The notes below the pieces were generated by a model, which searched no databases, was not told the DNA's origin, and saw only the letters and a list, made by a program, of their open reading frames with translations. The position numbers were made by a program, and so were the translations under genes. This document shows, piece after piece, positions 43,017 to 58,049 of a DNA stretch of 64,000 bases (positions within the stretch are counted from its first letter, which is position 1; each line of letters starts with the position of its first letter). The DNA is from Phoebastria nigripes (lineage: Eukaryota; Chordata; Aves; Procellariiformes; Diomedeidae): NCBI GenBank assembly GCA_035582835.1, contig JAYKAV010002564.1, positions 61,818-125,817 on the forward strand, given 5' to 3'.

Positions 43017-46000
43017 CTGTGGGGAAGTGAAAAAGCCCTTTAGACCAGACCAAAGGGGAGAAAGCAACACCGGGAACACCTCCTCCTCTTCTTCCTCCTC
43101 ACTGCTTCTGCACCGCCCCAGAACCGTCCTCTGAGCTCCACTTTTTCCCCCTCATTGCTCCCAGGCAGCGTTTTCCACCCTGTACTTTAGTTGCCCTGCC
43201 TGCTCGCAGCAGCTGTTCGAGGTCTGGCTGCCAGCACACGCGCTGGGGCGCACCAGGACACCCCCAGCCGCCTTCTCCTCATCTCAGAGTTCACCACCCT
43301 CGATCCCCCCTCCCCAGCCTCCCCCCCGAAGCGCCCCACTCACCGCCTCATCCCACACTCACCCAGATGTCGAACTTGCCGGGGAAGAAGCGCTCGGGTA
43401 TGCGGGCAGCGTACAGCCCCGCGCCCGTGATGTACATCACGGCCATGAGGAAGAACCAGCCCATCTGGCCAACGGTGGTGGCTTTCACAAACCCTTCGGC
43501 GATGGTGAAGTGCATGGTGGGCACCACACCGCTCAGCCCCAGCCCCAGAAAGACGCCTGCAGCGGAGAGGAGAGATCAGCAAAAGGGAGCACAGCGTGGA
43601 CGGGGCGCTGCTCCTCACCGCCAGCTCCCCTCACACCCTCGTCCTGCAGAAAGGGAAGCTCCTGGAGGCACCAGCAGCTTTTCCTCACTCGGTCCTGGAT
43701 TATCCGACCCCCACAGCATTTATCCTTCACAAAATGAGGAATTTACAGCTCTACATCCTGGTCAAAACCAGTGCTGACCCCCAGTGCTCGCTGGGCAGAG
43801 CTTGCCATGCAGACACGCGTTCTCCGTACAGCGGCAGGGCTGCGGCAGCTCCCGCTCCTGGCTACGGGAACGGCTCTTTTGGAAGGTGCCAGCCCTTCGG
43901 ATCGCACCGACGCCTCGCAGGCATCAGGAACGCAGCAGCCCCAGCCAGCCCTTCGAGGAGAGGCTTTGCCAGAGTCATTTGTTTAGTGAAGCTGCTTGGA
44001 GCTCAAGGGGAAGGTGCTAATTAGCAGCGCTGAAATTTTCAGCTCTGGCATCTAATTAAGTTTGGCAGAGATCAAACGGCACCGCAGCGAGACACCAGCC
44101 CAGAGAGCCTGCGGCTTGTACTCACAGCAGGATCTCGCTTCGCACCAGGGGAGGACAGCAGCCCTCTCCAGGAGCAGGCAGCTGGGATCCCTGCCAGCGT
44201 GCCAACGCCAGCGCTGCCATGGGGGAGTGGTGGGGCTGGCAGTCCCGCCCTGTCCCCTGCCCTCTTCCAAGGGGGTCTCGTGGGTCATGCACCAGCGGTG
44301 CTGCCCAGCCTCCAGCTCAGCATTGTCTCTCGTCACGTAGCTAGGATGCTGCTGCGAGAGACGTTTTGCTGCAGGAGCCTCCCCCAGGAGGTGAGGGCGG
44401 GCAGAGGCGTTTCTCCACGCTCACTGGTGCTCAGTGAGGCCAATTTAATCTACAGAGGCTGTAGTGGGGGCAAGACAGGGTATGAGCGTGGAGCGGGCTG
44501 GAGGCAGCCTCGCCCTGCAGCCTCCAGGAAGGCAGGTACGTGCCAGCGTGCAACTGGCAGGGGATGGATGAGGGAACCTCTTCCTCCTCTGCCTGAGCTG
44601 CAGGTTCACGCTGCCAAACTGCTTCCCGGAGAAGGCGGCTTCACGCGGCACAGCCCCAGGGCACCCAGCCGCCACTTACTGGGCTATTTTTAAACACTGT
44701 CTGCCTGCTCCAAACCTCAGGCGTGCCGAGTGCCAGGCAGAGCTCGGGCCCTGCTCAGCAGAGGATCTAGATCTCCAGCACAGCAAGAGGAGGAAGGAGA
44801 CCTCTCCCTGCCAGGAGCTGCTGCAGGGCAGTGTGGTGCTCTGGGGGAATTAATTCTGCAGATGCTGAGAGCTCTTCCTAAATGGGAAGAGCCATCCCAC
44901 AACAGGATCTTCCCAAAGTGCCTCCCTGAAGCCCTCCTGAGCTCTCTCCCCGGGACTGGGGACTCAGGGTGAGGAGGGAAGACTCCTACCTGCTCTTGTC
45001 TGCCTGTGCTTGGGGGTGGCAAACCGGTCCCACTGAGCAACGATGATGGCAGAGATGCCCAGGACACAGACGATGGAGAGGTAGATGAGTCTTGGCTGCG
45101 GGGAGCAGTAGAACGAGTAGTAGAGCCATGGGACAAAGCTCCCCATGATCAGCAGTGCAATTCCTGAATAATCCAACCTGCAGCCGGGGTGCAATGACAC
45201 AGAGTCACAGGCAAGCCCCAAAATCCACCCCCTCCTTGTGTCCTCTTGGTAACGGCATGTCGGTACCCTCCAGCCTGTCTGCACCCAAACGGGGTCACCA
45301 CAGCCAGACAGGCAGCCACAGCCCCGCGGGTGAAGCCGTGTGTCCAGAGAGGGGAGGAGGGCTGTGCTCTGGTCTCATCAATGTGATTTGGGACATGAGA
45401 AAGGGCCTGGGCACATATGCAGCTTCTGGGGATGCCAGCAGAGCTCGGCAGGAGCGCAGAGGATGAACAGGAGCTGGCTGGATACGAGAGGGGCTGCACA
45501 CTCAAACCACCACGACAGGACGTGGCGGGCACGAGTCCGTGCGCATACAGATTTGATTATTATCCTCCACTGCAAAGTGCTTTCGATTTATCGATCCAGG
45601 AACCATTTCACCACTGAAATGCAGCCGCTTCCGTTACCCTCACTGCTGCGGCGGCCGTGGCAAGTGCCTTCCCCGGTACACAAGGACATTTATGCTGAGG
45701 GCATGGTGGCACAGTTTGTTCTGCAGACACGATCCCGCAGGATCTCTGGGGTTTGTGCAAAGGAGATTGGCAGGATTTCCCAGCAAGCAGCACCCAAGTA
45801 AATGTCTTTGACAGGCTTGCGTGAGCAAGATCTTATTTGAAAGCCTTGCTGCTGCCCTGCCTGTGCCATGAAGGCTGATGTGAGCTTAACTCCAAGAGCA
45901 GCCTGCACACTGACCTCGGGGAGAGGCACCGGCCACTGCCCAGCCTTTCCACTTTGCCAGGAATCCTGTTGGTTTTGTTTCTTTCAATTTGGTTTCAGTC

Positions 46001-49000
46001 CAAATTGGATCCAAACCAGGGTTTTTGAAAGCATCCAGTAAACTGGAAACTGCCAAACTGCCGTGTCTCATGAGACTGAGACTCCTCCTCAGTTCACTGC
46101 TACGAGGGGCACAAAGGCTGTTCCCTTGGGAGCTGCAGGTTCCCAGGGTCCCTGTCTTTATCATCCACCTGAGGGCATTTGAGCTGGCAGATTTCAGGTG
46201 CTCAGGCACAGGGCAGAGCCCTCCAGGACCCAGCTGTGGTTCCCTCTCAACTCCATGCTGGATTCGGTGAACAATCCGTTCCCTCAAGGATAAAACATTT
46301 GGGAACGCAGCACTTTCCAAGAGGAAGGGCTGTGAGAACTCAAAAGCTTCTATGAGACCACACAACCGCGCTTGTGCTGACTCACTTTGAAAAAGTCCGC
46401 GAGACCTTCTCCGAGTGACAGTAGACAGTGTGGAAAAGCCAGGAGAAGCTGAGGCACAGCACCGCTCCCAGGAAGAACATCCCGAACACCACCTTCTCCT
46501 GGAGAGGAGCCATGAAATACATGTTGGGCCGCAGCATGGTCAGGATCCCCAAGCAGAGGAACAAAACAAAACCTGCAGGGAACACACCAAATGGGCAGTC
46601 AGGCAGAAGGAGAGTGAATAAATTCAGCGAAGAGCCAGGAGAAACACGGCCCTGGCCGTGCTCTGCAAGGCAGGCCCTGGACATATCCTGCTCGCAGCGC
46701 AGCTGGAGGTGCTCAGTTGCGCCCAGGGCTGGCCTGGCAGCGGGCCGTTAGCCGAGGCTGTTGTTACCACAGGCGAATGGAGCCAGGGGCAAGGCCATGG
46801 TCAGAGCCGCTGACCCGTCCCTGGGTTTCAGAGGAAAGTGCTCCGAGGCTTTCCTGTCTTGCCCAGGACACATTTCTCCATCCCCCTCTTGCGGAGCGTC
46901 GGCAAAACCACAAACCGTCGCTGAGCCCACCCCTGGGGCCCCGCGGTGAGGAAGTGCCCTGGTCTCCCATCACCCAAGGAGCTCCTCGCCACCTCGTGAC
47001 CCAGCTGCCTGCATGCACAGGACCGGGCAGGGGTATGTGATCCTCAAAGGGACGCCCCGGGCATGGAGGAGACCCCAGCACCAAGCAAGCCCTGGCCATA
47101 AAAGGCCACCCTGTCCATGGGGGCCAAGCCCACCTTCAGCCCCAGGGCTACCAAACCCGCCCAGTCACCTAGCAAGTGCGTCCAGATGTTGCCCGTCTCG
47201 GTGTGTATTCGGAAGATGCTCTTGAAGCAGGCTCGGAAGGACGGCATGGGAGGCCTGTGTCCGTGCAGGAGGTAATCGTTGTCCTTCAGCCAGTCGGGCA
47301 GCACGTCGTAGGGGATCACGCGCCAGCGCCCTTCCCATACCTGCAACACGCCAAGCTGCGCTGGTGGCCCCCAGAGCGTCGAGCCAGCCCAAAGGCTCAC
47401 ATTTACTCACCCCGGGAGCCTAAAGTCGCACGCAGAACAAGCCCAGCAGAGTCTTCCCTACAGCCAGGGCTGAAAAGGCCCCGTGAGGCTCCTCGGGGAG
47501 AGGAAGTTCAGCTTTTACAACATCAGCACCCTGTGGGACCCCTTAAGCCACCCACATCCTGCAGAGCACTCCCCCCATGTCCCCCCAGGGAGTCAGAGGC
47601 AATTTGCACCCTCAGGTTTAACCCTTCTGCACCTGAAGTAACTGATCCCTGCAGTGGGGAACTCCCATTTTGGTCAGGGAAGCGGGAGCCCCGGCTGGCA
47701 ACAGAACCGGGCTGGCCCTCAGCCGATGCCACCGCTTACCGAACCGCAGCGACTGCGAGAACAGGCACCAGGTGAAACCAGCAGCGGTGCCTGGTGCTCC
47801 CAGCCCCCGTTACAGGAACGCAGAGAGGCTGGGACTGCTCCCCAGCTCACTGCTCCTTGGCACAGCCTCCAACACCCAACGGTGCTTCCCAGCCACCGCC
47901 ATCCCCTTCCCGCGCCGCTCCCGGGGGACGCTGCTGGGCGTGGGCCCAGGCAAGTGGAGCTGGAGCAGACTGCCGGCAGAGCCACACAGAGCCCCAGGAG
48001 CTTTACCCACACACAGCGACGCGTCCCAGCCCCTGCCCGCCACCCTGAGCCCCAGGCTTGGGGCATCTGGGCCTCATTAATACTCCAAAATCAGGACTGG
48101 GAGATCGCTACAGGCTCCTGTACCTTATACACAAACTCTTCCATCTTCTCCATGGCGTGATGAGCCTGCAGAGGCAGAGTCAGCACACGGACCACCTCCT
48201 CCTCTTCCTCACGCGCCGCTGGGCATGGCGGGTCTTCAGCCTAGAGGGAGAAACATCAGGAGGAAATCATTCCTGCCCACGGGAGGAGGAACAGCCTGCG
48301 GAGAGCGGCGAGTCCCTTCTGAGAGCACCTGGGGCTTCATCCCTTTCCGAGGGGACAGGCAGGACCCGCCGGTCACCACTGCTTATGCAACACGCTACTG
48401 TCTTAACCATCTCGGGCAGGCTAATCCCAGATTTATCCTTGTTGAAAGGCAGGATTACCATGGGGGATTTTCATCCCTACAACCGAGGCTGGAACAGCCG
48501 CTTGGCCCAGACAGGAAACCCGGCTCTCCACCCCAGCCGTGAGCCCAACGCAGAGCGGAGGCAGTGGCTCCCTGGCACCCTCCCGGGCTGGGAACGCTCT
48601 GCCCGTCCCGGCTCAACTCCCTCTCCCCTCCTTTTCCGTTAGCGAGTTTGGGAAGGTGATTTCCAGCCCTAAGGCTGCATGACTGAGAACACCCCTTCGC
48701 TCCAAGCAGCAGCGCTGGCACGCAGAGACCGCGCATCTCGGCCGACATCTCCGCACGAGGGCTGTCGCAGATCCGCGCCTGCACGACAGGAGAAGTTTTT
48801 GGGCCAGCTCAGAGCACAGACCAGCCAGACCGTCAGCGTTCGGGTAGCAAAACATCTCACAGCCTCTCTGCGCTGACAGAAAGCGATGACCAGGCTCAGG
48901 GCTCTGCAAAACGCACCCGGCCGGCCTGCACCCTTCAAGCTGCTAATGGGATAACGGGCGAGTTCCTAGGTTAATCCACGAAGACGGAGCGGAGAGTCTG

Positions 49001-49221
49001 AGCTAGGAGGAGCGGGCGCGGCCGCGGCTCTGGAGAGCACCCCCGCCAGGCGCCCGCTCGGGGGGCGGAGGAGGGCTTACGCTGGCCGAGCCGGCGGCTC
49101 CTTGGTCCCCCTTCTCCTCCAGGAGCGGCCCCAGCTCGGCCAGCTCCAGGTGGGCTCTCTCCCGGCCGGCGGCGGCCAGCCCGTTGCCCTGCCCGGCGGC
49201 GGAAGCTTTGCGGGACGCCAT
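42888..49221 (-). CDS. ADIPOR1: ADIPOR1, adiponectin receptor 1 (seven coding exons)
   Basis: Seven-transmembrane receptor of the PAQR family with the N-terminus in the cytosol. It binds adiponectin, has zinc-dependent ceramidase activity and signals to AMPK. Exons on the minus strand: 49081-49221, 48124-48240, 47169-47340, 46386-46572, 44990-45177, 43363-43556 and 42888-43016, giving 375 residues, the same length as human. Zinc ligands H191, H337 and H341 and the catalytic D208 fall at the human positions. From about residue 87 on the protein is nearly identical to human (VYKVWEGRWRVIPYDVLPDW ... GLEGGCTDDSLL). The first 50 residues are more diverged and Ala/Gly-rich, except ELAELGPLLEEKG. 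All introns are GT-AG. A GC-rich noncoding exon lies upstream. Confidence 0.98.
43363..43556 (-). CDS. ADIPOR1: ADIPOR1 coding exon 6
   Basis: Residues 269-333 (GVFLGLGLSGVVPTMHF ... FFPGKFDIW). Acceptor CCGCTGCAG, donor GTGAGT, phase 0. Confidence 0.97.
44990..45177 (-). CDS. ADIPOR1: ADIPOR1 coding exon 5
   Basis: Residues 206-268 plus one base. Contains D208 in KLDYSG and membrane segments through VAQWDRFATPKHRQTRA. Acceptor GGCTGCAG, donor GTAGGA. Confidence 0.97.
46386..46572 (-). CDS. ADIPOR1: ADIPOR1 coding exon 4
   Basis: Residues 144-205 plus two bases. Contains zinc ligand H191 in SWLFHTVYCHS. Acceptor CCCTGCAG, donor GTGAGT. Confidence 0.97.
47169..47340 (-). CDS. ADIPOR1: ADIPOR1 coding exon 3
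   Basis: Residues 87-143 plus one base (VWEGRWRVIP ... NIWTHLL). Leads into the first membrane helix. Acceptor GTTGCAG, donor GTGACT. Confidence 0.97.
48124..48240 (-). CDS. ADIPOR1: ADIPOR1 coding exon 2
   Basis: Residues 48-86, with the acidic run EEEEE and LTLPLQAHHAMEKMEEFVYK. Acceptor CCCTCTAG, donor GTACAG. Confidence 0.95.
49081..49221 (-). CDS. ADIPOR1: ADIPOR1 coding exon 1
   Basis: Residues 1-47 from ATG at 49219-49221 (MASRKASAAGQGNG ... LGPLLEEKG). The exon itself starts at 49293 after a CCCCAG acceptor. Donor GTAAGC, phase 0. Strongly GC-biased, with an Ala-rich stretch compared with human. Confidence 0.93.
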
Positions 49222-49560
49222 GGGGGCGGCGGGGTCGGTCCTGGTGGCCGAGGGCAGCCGGTGCAGGTCCCTCCGCGTCCTTCTGCCGCCGCGCTGGGGA
49301 CGGAGGAAGAAGAGAGTCACCGGGACCCGGCCGGGAACCGACGGCCGCGCACCCCGCCCCGGGCCGGGCCCTCCCCGGGGGCCGGGACCGACGGACCCGG
49401 CCCTCCCGGGGGCACCGGCGGGGCTGAGGCCGCCGCCACCCGCCGGGGGAAGGGGGCAGCGCCCGGACGCCCCCGTCCCCTCCCGCCCCCTCCCGCCCGC
49501 ACTCACCGGCCGCTACATCCCGCGCAGGGCGGCGGCGGCGGCACCGGAAGCGACGCTGAG
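49222..49560 (-). other. ADIPOR1: ADIPOR1 5' UTR and noncoding exon 1
   Basis: The 5' UTR in coding exon 1 runs from 49222 to the acceptor at 49293. A noncoding exon ends at 49507 with the donor GTGAGTG. Its start is inferred near 49545-49560, beside a CTTCCGG (ETS-type) motif at 49544-49550. Confidence 0.55.
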
Positions 49561-49745
49561 GGAACGGGCCGCTTCCGGCCGCGAGGCCCCGCCCCGCGCG
49601 GCGACGACGCCCCCGGGACGGCACGGCGGGGCGCTGCGCGGGTCCCGCTTTCTGATTGGCCGCAGCCGCTGTCTGTCTCTCTCTCCCCCCGCCCCGCCGG
49701 CTGCCGGCCGCTGCGATTGGGCCGAGCCGCCCACCTGACGTGTCG
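49540..49745 (-). promoter_or_regulatory. ADIPOR1: ADIPOR1 CpG-island promoter
   Basis: TATA-less GC-rich region with ETS-like CTTCCGG motifs (one at 49544-49550, another near 49571), CCAAT boxes on the minus strand (49655-49659 and 49716-49720), several GC boxes and a CRE-like TGACGTGT (49736-49743). It is divergent from the tetraspanin gene, whose start is about 0.9 kb away. Confidence 0.5.
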
Positions 49746-50430
49746 GCGGGAGGCGCTCTAGCCCGGCNGCACGTCTCTCTGGCCGCGCGCTCGGCTGCCC
49801 CCTACGGGCGGGGCGCCGCGCCGCACCGGGAGCGCCACCTCCGGGAGTCCCGTGATGGCGGTGCGCGGGCCCGGTCGGACGGGGGAAAGCCGGGGGGGCT
49901 TCCGCACCCCACGGCCGTACCGGGGAGGGGGGAGGACTCCCGCGGGGCAAGGGCCGGGCCTGTGCCACCCTTAGCCCTGCGGTTACAGTGACACTGCAGC
50001 CCCGTTACCACGGCAGCGCGGCCCTGAGGGGTGCCCAGGCTGGAGAGGCCAGGCCCAGTCGTCCGTCTGTCCCTGTCCCTCTGTCCCTAATGGCTGCCAG
50101 CCACCCTGGCACCTCCCTGCCTGCATGCGGGTCCCCGCTGAAGGCCGTCGAGGGCTTCCCCGGCTGCCGACAGCCCCGGAGAGCAAATGTCCACNGCAAT
50201 AATTGATGGCGGAGATCGCCCTCGGCCTGTCCGGCCGGCTCGTCTTTCCCTGCCCAGAGGTTTAATTACCTCCGCTAATGGCAGCCGGGGCCGGAGACTC
50301 TCCTCCGCCCTCCGCCGCCGCCCAGCACAATGGCGGATCCTGTTCCCCATCAATCATTCATGCTCCTGCCGCTGGAAGGGGTTTCTCGGGGGCTGCTTGA
50401 CCAGGGAGGGGTGGGGGGGATTTTCCAACC
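49746..50430. other. Intergenic DNA between ADIPOR1 and the tetraspanin
   Basis: GC-rich left half with a CTCF-like GCCCCCTACGGGCGGGG (about 49796-49812). At 50190-50360 two AATGGCGG/GATGGCGG motifs (YY1-like) and AATTA-type elements occur. No exon recognised. Confidence 0.5.
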
Positions 50431-50434
50431 TTCC

Positions 50435-50622
50435 CGGNGTTAAATAGGCGCTGCCGGTGCCAGGGCAGGTGGGAGGCGCCTGGGTCACCCCCTGCCCTGC
50501 AGGGTGAGTGGTGGTGGGGTTTGGAGGGGACACAGGGTTTGGGGTCGGGGCTGGCTGTGGCCAGGGCTCTGCTCTCCCCTCTGCAGGGACGAACGCTGCC
50601 GTGTCCCCCCTGCGGCGTCCCC
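50435..50622 (+). promoter_or_regulatory. Tetraspanin promoter and 5' UTR with short noncoding intron
   Basis: TATA-like TTAAATAGG at about 50440-50448. A donor AGG|GTGAGTG at 50503/50504 and an acceptor CCTCTGCAG ending at 50586 define a probable 83-base intron in the 5' UTR. The ATG follows at 50623. Confidence 0.5.
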
Positions 50623-50679
50623 ATGGGTGTCTTGAGCTGCGTGAAGCACCTGATGCTCATCTTCAANGTGCTGGTGTTT
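50623..50679 (+). CDS. Tetraspanin coding exon 1
   Basis: Residues 1-19 ([19 protein letters not shown]). N at 50667 leaves residue 15 as Lys/Asn or its neighbour uncertain. Family members have Asn. Donor GTGAGT. Confidence 0.9.
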
Positions 50680-53558
50680 GTGAGTCCTCCTGGGCCCGGC
50701 GGGGTGGAGGGGTGGAGGGGACCCGTCCCCAGGGCGTGTCGTCTCCGGCCGGCTCAGGGCGTGGGTGACACCATTCCAAGGGAGGGGACCCCAGCAGAGG
50801 TCAGAGCATCCCCAGTCCCTGTGGGCTGCCTGGGGCTGGTCCCTGCGCCCCATAACCGCAGCGTGTCCCACAGGCTGGGGGGACCTGCCTGGTGGGCGTG
50901 GGGGTCTGGGTGGCCGTGGACCCGGCTGGTTTCCAGGACATCGTGGCTGCCAAGCCTGTGCTGAGTGCAGGCGCCTACCTGCTGCTGGCCGTGGGCATCG
51001 CCCTCTCCCTGCTGGGCTTCCTGGGGTGCTGCGGGGCCCTGTGCCGGAGCCGGCCGCTGCTGCTGGTGGTGAGTGAGGGCAGGCGGGTGGGAAGGCAGGC
51101 ACGGGATGCGGGGAGCCCGGCGGGCAGGGGGCTGTGGGGTGCAGGAGCTTGCGGGACGCGGGGAGCCAGGGGATGGGAGGGTGTTGGGGGATGCAGGGAG
51201 CAGGGGTTGGAGGGTGTTGGGGGATGCAGGGTGACCTCGGAGGAGCCAGAAGCCCGGCGTTCCCCATCACCGCCCTGTCAGCCCTTAGTGCACATCCCAA
51301 TCCAGTCCCCGCCTTGTGAGTCTTTGAATTTAGAGCCCAGAGGATTTTATAAAGCCACTGAGTGGGGTCACTTCTCTCTGAAGCCGCTGTCTTGTCCCAC
51401 ANGGCATTTCTGAGCTTTTCCCCTCAATGGTGAGGGTTAGAAACCCCTTTCTGAGCACCGACACCCCAATTTCTTTGGCATCCCCAGACCCTGGCAGACG
51501 GTGCTTGTTTTTAACCCTCCGCCTTGCAGCCACGGTCCTCGGACATGTGGCATCTGTNCCCAGGAGCTGCACATTTGTTCCCTGTGTCCCCCCGCTCTCA
51601 GGGGCACAGGGCANGGGCAGGGCTGGCTGCAGAGCAGGGGAGGAATAGCCGGAGCGAGCCGCCCACGGGGTTGGGCTGGTCTCTGACTCCTTCATCCCAC
51701 TGCCTTCCAGTTCTTCATCCTCGTGAGCCTCGTCTTCATCATGCAGCTCGTTGGGGCTGCTCTCTTTCTGGTGCACTGGAAACAGGTACTGTCCCCGTGC
51801 CCTGACACCTTGCCCAGCGTGGCCAGCCCCTCTCCTCACTCCGTCATGCCATGGGTCATGGCCCCGAGTCCCCCAGGGGACTGGGACTGGTGCGGGGATG
51901 TCCTCTCTCACCCTCACCTTCATCACCAGCACCCTGATGCAAGCCCGAACCCGGGTGGGTGGGTCCCATGGGTGGGTCCCCATGTCCCCTTGAAGAGAGC
52001 TGGTGCCCTGGGCAGCGTGGCGCTGGGCAGGGGTGGGTTAGGGTGGGTGCGCAGCCCCCATGGCCCCATCCCTGGTACCGGTGCCCCAGTGCTCACAGAT
52101 GGCACTGATCCCATAGATCCAGCCGGAGCTCTTCCTGTCTGAGCTGCGGAGGAACTACCGCGGGGATGAGAGTGCCGAGGTCTTCTCCACCGCCTGGAAC
52201 ACCCTCATGGTCACAGTGAGCAGCCGAGGCTNCTGGTGGGCTGTGGGGCGGTGTGGAGCACCCACAGGACCTGCCGAGGGTGACCCCGAACGCAGGCGAG
52301 GGGCTCGGGGAACCCCAGACAGACACCAAGCACCATGCTGGGCTGTTCCCCCTCCCTCCGTCACCTCCCCAAGCGACGTCCCCCCATTTTGACAGCGTGT
52401 TGATGGTGTTTCACTTCTGTTTCAGTTCTCGTGTTGTGGCATTTTTGGACCCGAAGACTTTGGGAATGGCTCCCNCTTCCAGGAGCTGCACCCAGGGACA
52501 CCCTGGCCGCGGGCGTGCTGCACCCGGGATGGGCTCCTGCAGGCGGGCGAGCTGCTGGGCTGGGAGCAGTGCCNGGAGAGGAGCCCCGGCTACATCCATG
52601 AGCAGGTAGGACACGACCCTGCCGTGTCCCTGTCCTGTCCCCAGCACTTCCCAGGCTCGCGGCAGTGGGGCAGCAGCACCCTCTGCCCCTGAGCATCGGG
52701 GACAGGAGCCTGGGACACTGCCTGCCCGCNGTTCTGCAGCCCAGTGACTCCCCAAGTCCCCAGCTCGTCCTGCCCCACCACAGTGCCCCCCACACCCCCG
52801 ATCTCCCCAGACCTCGGTCACCCTCTGAGGTCCCTGCAGCCGTGGGGAGCGTGAGGGAGCCCCTCCAGNGTCTCCCTCCCCGCAGGGCTGCTTCTCCACC
52901 TTCGGCAGGACCTTGCAGAAGTACATCTCTGTCCCTGGGACTTGCAGCTTGGCCGTGCTGGGCATCGAGGTACTGGGGCCGGAGGGGACAGGGCGGATGG
53001 GAAGGGACAGGGCAGGCAGCGGGTCACCTCTCAGGGGCTCTCTTTTTGCCGGGAGGGTGGTCTGTGAGTGCAAAGGGACCACAAATGGGCTCAGGGTGGA
53101 CCCACCCAAGCCTCTAGCTGTCACCATCACACCCAGAAAGTGGGTGCACGTACAGCGGGTCTGTCTCGGGGTGCAAAGCCAACCTCCCGCTGTGGAGGAG
53201 TCGGGTTAGAGGACTGGGGAGGGAGGAGGTTTGTTTTGCTCCCCCAGACCCCGGAGGGGAGGTGTGTCAGGCTCTCTGCAGACCTCGGGAAGGTCAGGAG
53301 TGCCCCCTCCACCATGATGTCCCCTGTGCAGCACCAGGACAGCTGGCGTGCGGCCCCTCGAGGGGGCACAGCGATCGCCCGATGCCTGGTTAGACCAGGA
53401 GCAGAGGACAGCAGTCCTTTAGTCTTCGGGCTCTCAGATTTCAGCAAGCAGGGTGTGAGCGTGGCCCCACAGCGGGGGGGCTAACCCACTCCCCCCTCCT
53501 GTCATTTCAGATCTTCGCCATGTTCTTTGCCTTTTGCCTTTATTACAACTTCGACTGA
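50623..53558 (+). CDS. Tetraspanin, TSPAN18-like (seven coding exons)
   Basis: Four-pass membrane organiser protein. Exons 50623-50679, 50874-51068, 51711-51785, 52117-52215, 52426-52605, 52886-52969 and 53511-53558 join in phase 0 throughout to 245 residues; human TSPAN18 has 248. Membrane segments lie at about 10-33, 53-75, 84-105 and 221-241. The large extracellular loop has six cysteines (CCG at 145-147, CC 173-174, C191, C204) and one N-glycosylation sequon (N156). The pattern [37 protein letters not shown] and [14 protein letters not shown] resembles TSPAN18 most, TSPAN1 less. It may be a TSPAN18 paralogue rather than the orthologue, so I give no symbol. Ns affect residues 14-15, 159 and 192. 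Confidence 0.92.
50874..51068 (+). CDS. Tetraspanin coding exon 2
   Basis: Residues 20-84: end of membrane segment 1, short loop, segment 2 and the GFLGCCGA motif with likely palmitoylated cysteines. Acceptor TCCCACAG, donor GTGAGT. Confidence 0.93.
51711..51785 (+). CDS. Tetraspanin coding exon 3
   Basis: Residues 85-109, membrane segment 3 ([20 protein letters not shown]). Acceptor CTTCCAG, donor GTACTG. Confidence 0.93.
52117..52215 (+). CDS. Tetraspanin coding exon 4
   Basis: Residues 110-142, start of the large extracellular loop ([20 protein letters not shown]). Acceptor ATCCCATAG, donor GTGAGC. Confidence 0.92.
52426..52605 (+). CDS. Tetraspanin coding exon 5
   Basis: Residues 143-202 with the CCG signature, the second CC pair and C191. 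Ns at 52475 and 52574. Acceptor TCTGTTTCAG, donor GTAGGA. Confidence 0.92.
52886..52969 (+). CDS. Tetraspanin coding exon 6
   Basis: Residues 203-230 ([16 protein letters not shown] ... AVLGIE), with the last loop cysteine and the start of membrane segment 4. Acceptor CCCCGCAG, donor GTACTG. Confidence 0.92.
53511..53558 (+). CDS. Tetraspanin coding exon 7
   Basis: Residues 231-245 and TGA ([15 protein letters not shown]). Acceptor TCATTTCAG. This short exon ends membrane segment 4 and the C-terminal tail. Confidence 0.92.
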   Translation: MFAMFFAFCLYYNFD

Positions 53559-54420
53559 GCAGGATGAAGCGCGGCAGAGACGAGCCAAGGGCTTTGGAAG
53601 CAGCAGCAGGCAAGGACACTCCATTTCCTCGCATATGAGCACAGCTCTGTAGTTCAGCACTCTGATGAGTTCCCTGAGTCCTGTCTCTGCCCCAGCAGGC
53701 ACGTAAGGATGAGCCCAGCTCGCTTTTCTTGGAGCAGGGACAGGACACAGGTTGAATTCCTTGCAGGCAACCACACAGAGCAGGAGGCTGAGCATCAAAC
53801 TTGCTCCCACTATGATCTGCCACGGGTCTTCACAAAATTAAACGGCTCTGGTGACGGGGAGTCCTGCCCCCCATGCACCTTCTGACCTGCTGCACCACCA
53901 AAAACTGCCCTCCTCCCTCCTAATCCTCTCCGGCTTCTTGCCCTGCGCGTTGCCTCCCTGACACCCTGCTCTCTTCCACACCCATCCTGCTCCCAGACCN
54001 CCAGGCACCCTCTGGGCTTTTCTTCATCCCTCTCAGCTGGTGTTTGTCACTGGCCACCTCCCGGAGACACAGCAGAGTCAAGACAGAGCCCAGGTCACGT
54101 TAAATGGTCCAAGGTGCACCTGGAACCTAACAGGCTGCTCTAGAGAGCAGTTTTAAGTCTTAGGAGTCTTAACAACCGACTTATCCTTTAGTAGCCTTGA
54201 TGTTGCAAGGAAAATGAAGCCTTTACTAGAGAAGGATTTCCACAAACTAGGCCTAATATGGGACAGTAAAATAGAAACTGAAATACTTGGTGCTGTTCCC
54301 ATTTCTGAGAGAAAGCTGGAAGTCAGAAACGGAACTGGTACTTCCAGTTTTCCTTTTCTTTGGAATATTCCAAAAAAACTCCACACAACAAAACAGAAAA
54401 ATATATATAAAGTAAAGCTT
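53559..54420. other. Tetraspanin 3' UTR and gap to UBE2T
   Basis: A sense ATTAAA at 53837-53842 is the likely polyadenylation signal of the tetraspanin. From there to the UBE2T polyadenylation signal is AT-rich sequence with no exon. The two genes are convergent. Confidence 0.5.
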
Positions 54421-54583
54421 TATATTTTATTTATATAATGGAACTTTTCACAAAAAAACCCTAGGAAATAGAAAAACAAAGCACGCTACAGCTACATATT
54501 GGTTAAAATATTGAGGCGTTCCTGTGTAAAGAGAAAAGGACCCCGAAAGCAAAGGTGACAGCCACAACAAGAACAAAAAACAC
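54405..54583 (-). other. UBE2T: UBE2T 3' untranslated region
   Basis: Short 3' UTR ending near a minus-strand AATAAA at 54426-54431. Confidence 0.6.

Positions 54584-58049
<3,466 letters not shown>

Noticed and set aside
49003..49624. Long frames around the ADIPOR1 CpG island (217 and 219 codons)
   Set aside because: Pro/Gly/Arg/Ala translations of GC-rich promoter DNA. Only the 47 codons from 49221 down to 49081 fit ADIPOR1.
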